DNA of 5,659 bases from JBDNIO01 sp041688215 (GTDB taxonomy: Bacteria; Pseudomonadota; Gammaproteobacteria; Nevskiales; Salinisphaeraceae): NCBI GenBank assembly GCA_041688215.1, contig JBDNIO010000222.1:1-5659 (forward strand). The letters run 5' to 3'. The translations under genes were made by a program, and so were the position numbers. Under the pieces are notes generated by a model, which saw only the letters and a list, made by a program, of their open reading frames with translations, did no database searches and was not told the DNA's origin. Positions 5,627 to 5,659 of this stretch are shown piece after piece. Every line of letters starts with the position of its first letter. Position 1 is the first letter of the stretch.

Positions 5627-5659
5627 ATGAACGTCAAACATTTAACGACCTTGCAGCAA
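5627..5659 (+). CDS. Possible transposase/integrase N-terminus (partial)
   Basis: The plus strand is open from ATG at 5627 (MNVKHLTTLQQ) to the window edge. An in-frame ATG at 5615 would add MKLI. The KHLTTLQQ segment is reminiscent of a group of gammaproteobacterial integrase-core (DDE) transposases whose N-termini read LTTLxQxxxFLxGTQ, but only eleven codons are visible. The cluster of direct and inverted repeats immediately upstream fits an insertion-sequence end. The ribosome-binding site is poor for both starts (GGTGGG at 5609-5614). It is the only gene-like frame divergent to the host genes. The identification is from memory of the motif and should be treated as tentative. Confidence 0.3.
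   Translation, partial: MNVKHLTTLQQ

Overview
The window looks like chromosomal DNA from a gammaproteobacterium, possibly a marine lineage. The reasons are codon usage, a glutathione-dependent formaldehyde pathway gene, and a fatty-acid-type CoA cluster. The taxon is inferred from protein style only. Every host gene lies on the minus strand, so transcription runs from high to low coordinates. Both window edges appear to be insertion-sequence DNA: a well-supported IS256-family end on the left and a weaker, putative transposase start on the right.

Read in the direction of transcription, the host genes are as follows. (i) S-formylglutathione hydrolase, 5456 to 4599, with an intact Ser-Asp-His triad. 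(ii) A crotonase-fold protein, 4596 to 3712, two bases downstream. It has the oxyanion-hole region but lacks the two hydratase glutamates and looks more like an enoyl-CoA isomerase. (iii) A 149-base gap carrying a compact double-hairpin, REP-like element. (iv) A double-hotdog MaoC/HtdX-like acyl-CoA dehydratase, 3562 to 2645. (v) A FadA2/HADHB-like thiolase, 2645 to 1317, coupled to it through a TAATG overlap. The thiolase has Gly where the nucleophilic Cys should be and Asn where the catalytic His should be. (vi) A secreted TPR-repeat protein starting at 1277, 39 bases downstream, whose 3' part is cut off at about base 140 by the IS256-family element.

The TPR gene reads open from its ATG to the window edge. 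The last ~46 codons are insertion-sequence DNA read in a non-native frame, so the gene is broken. The IS lies in the same orientation as the operon. Its transposase ribosome-binding site is predicted to be masked by a hairpin when transcription enters from outside, which is the situation here.

Together the genes suggest acyl-CoA handling: isomerisation, hydration/dehydration and a thiolase-fold step, next to formaldehyde detoxification. The most unusual point is the intact thiolase reading frame that has lost the two residues central to thiolytic chemistry. The MaoC-thiolase pairing resembles the mycobacterial HtdX-FabG4-FadA2 cluster without its reductase.
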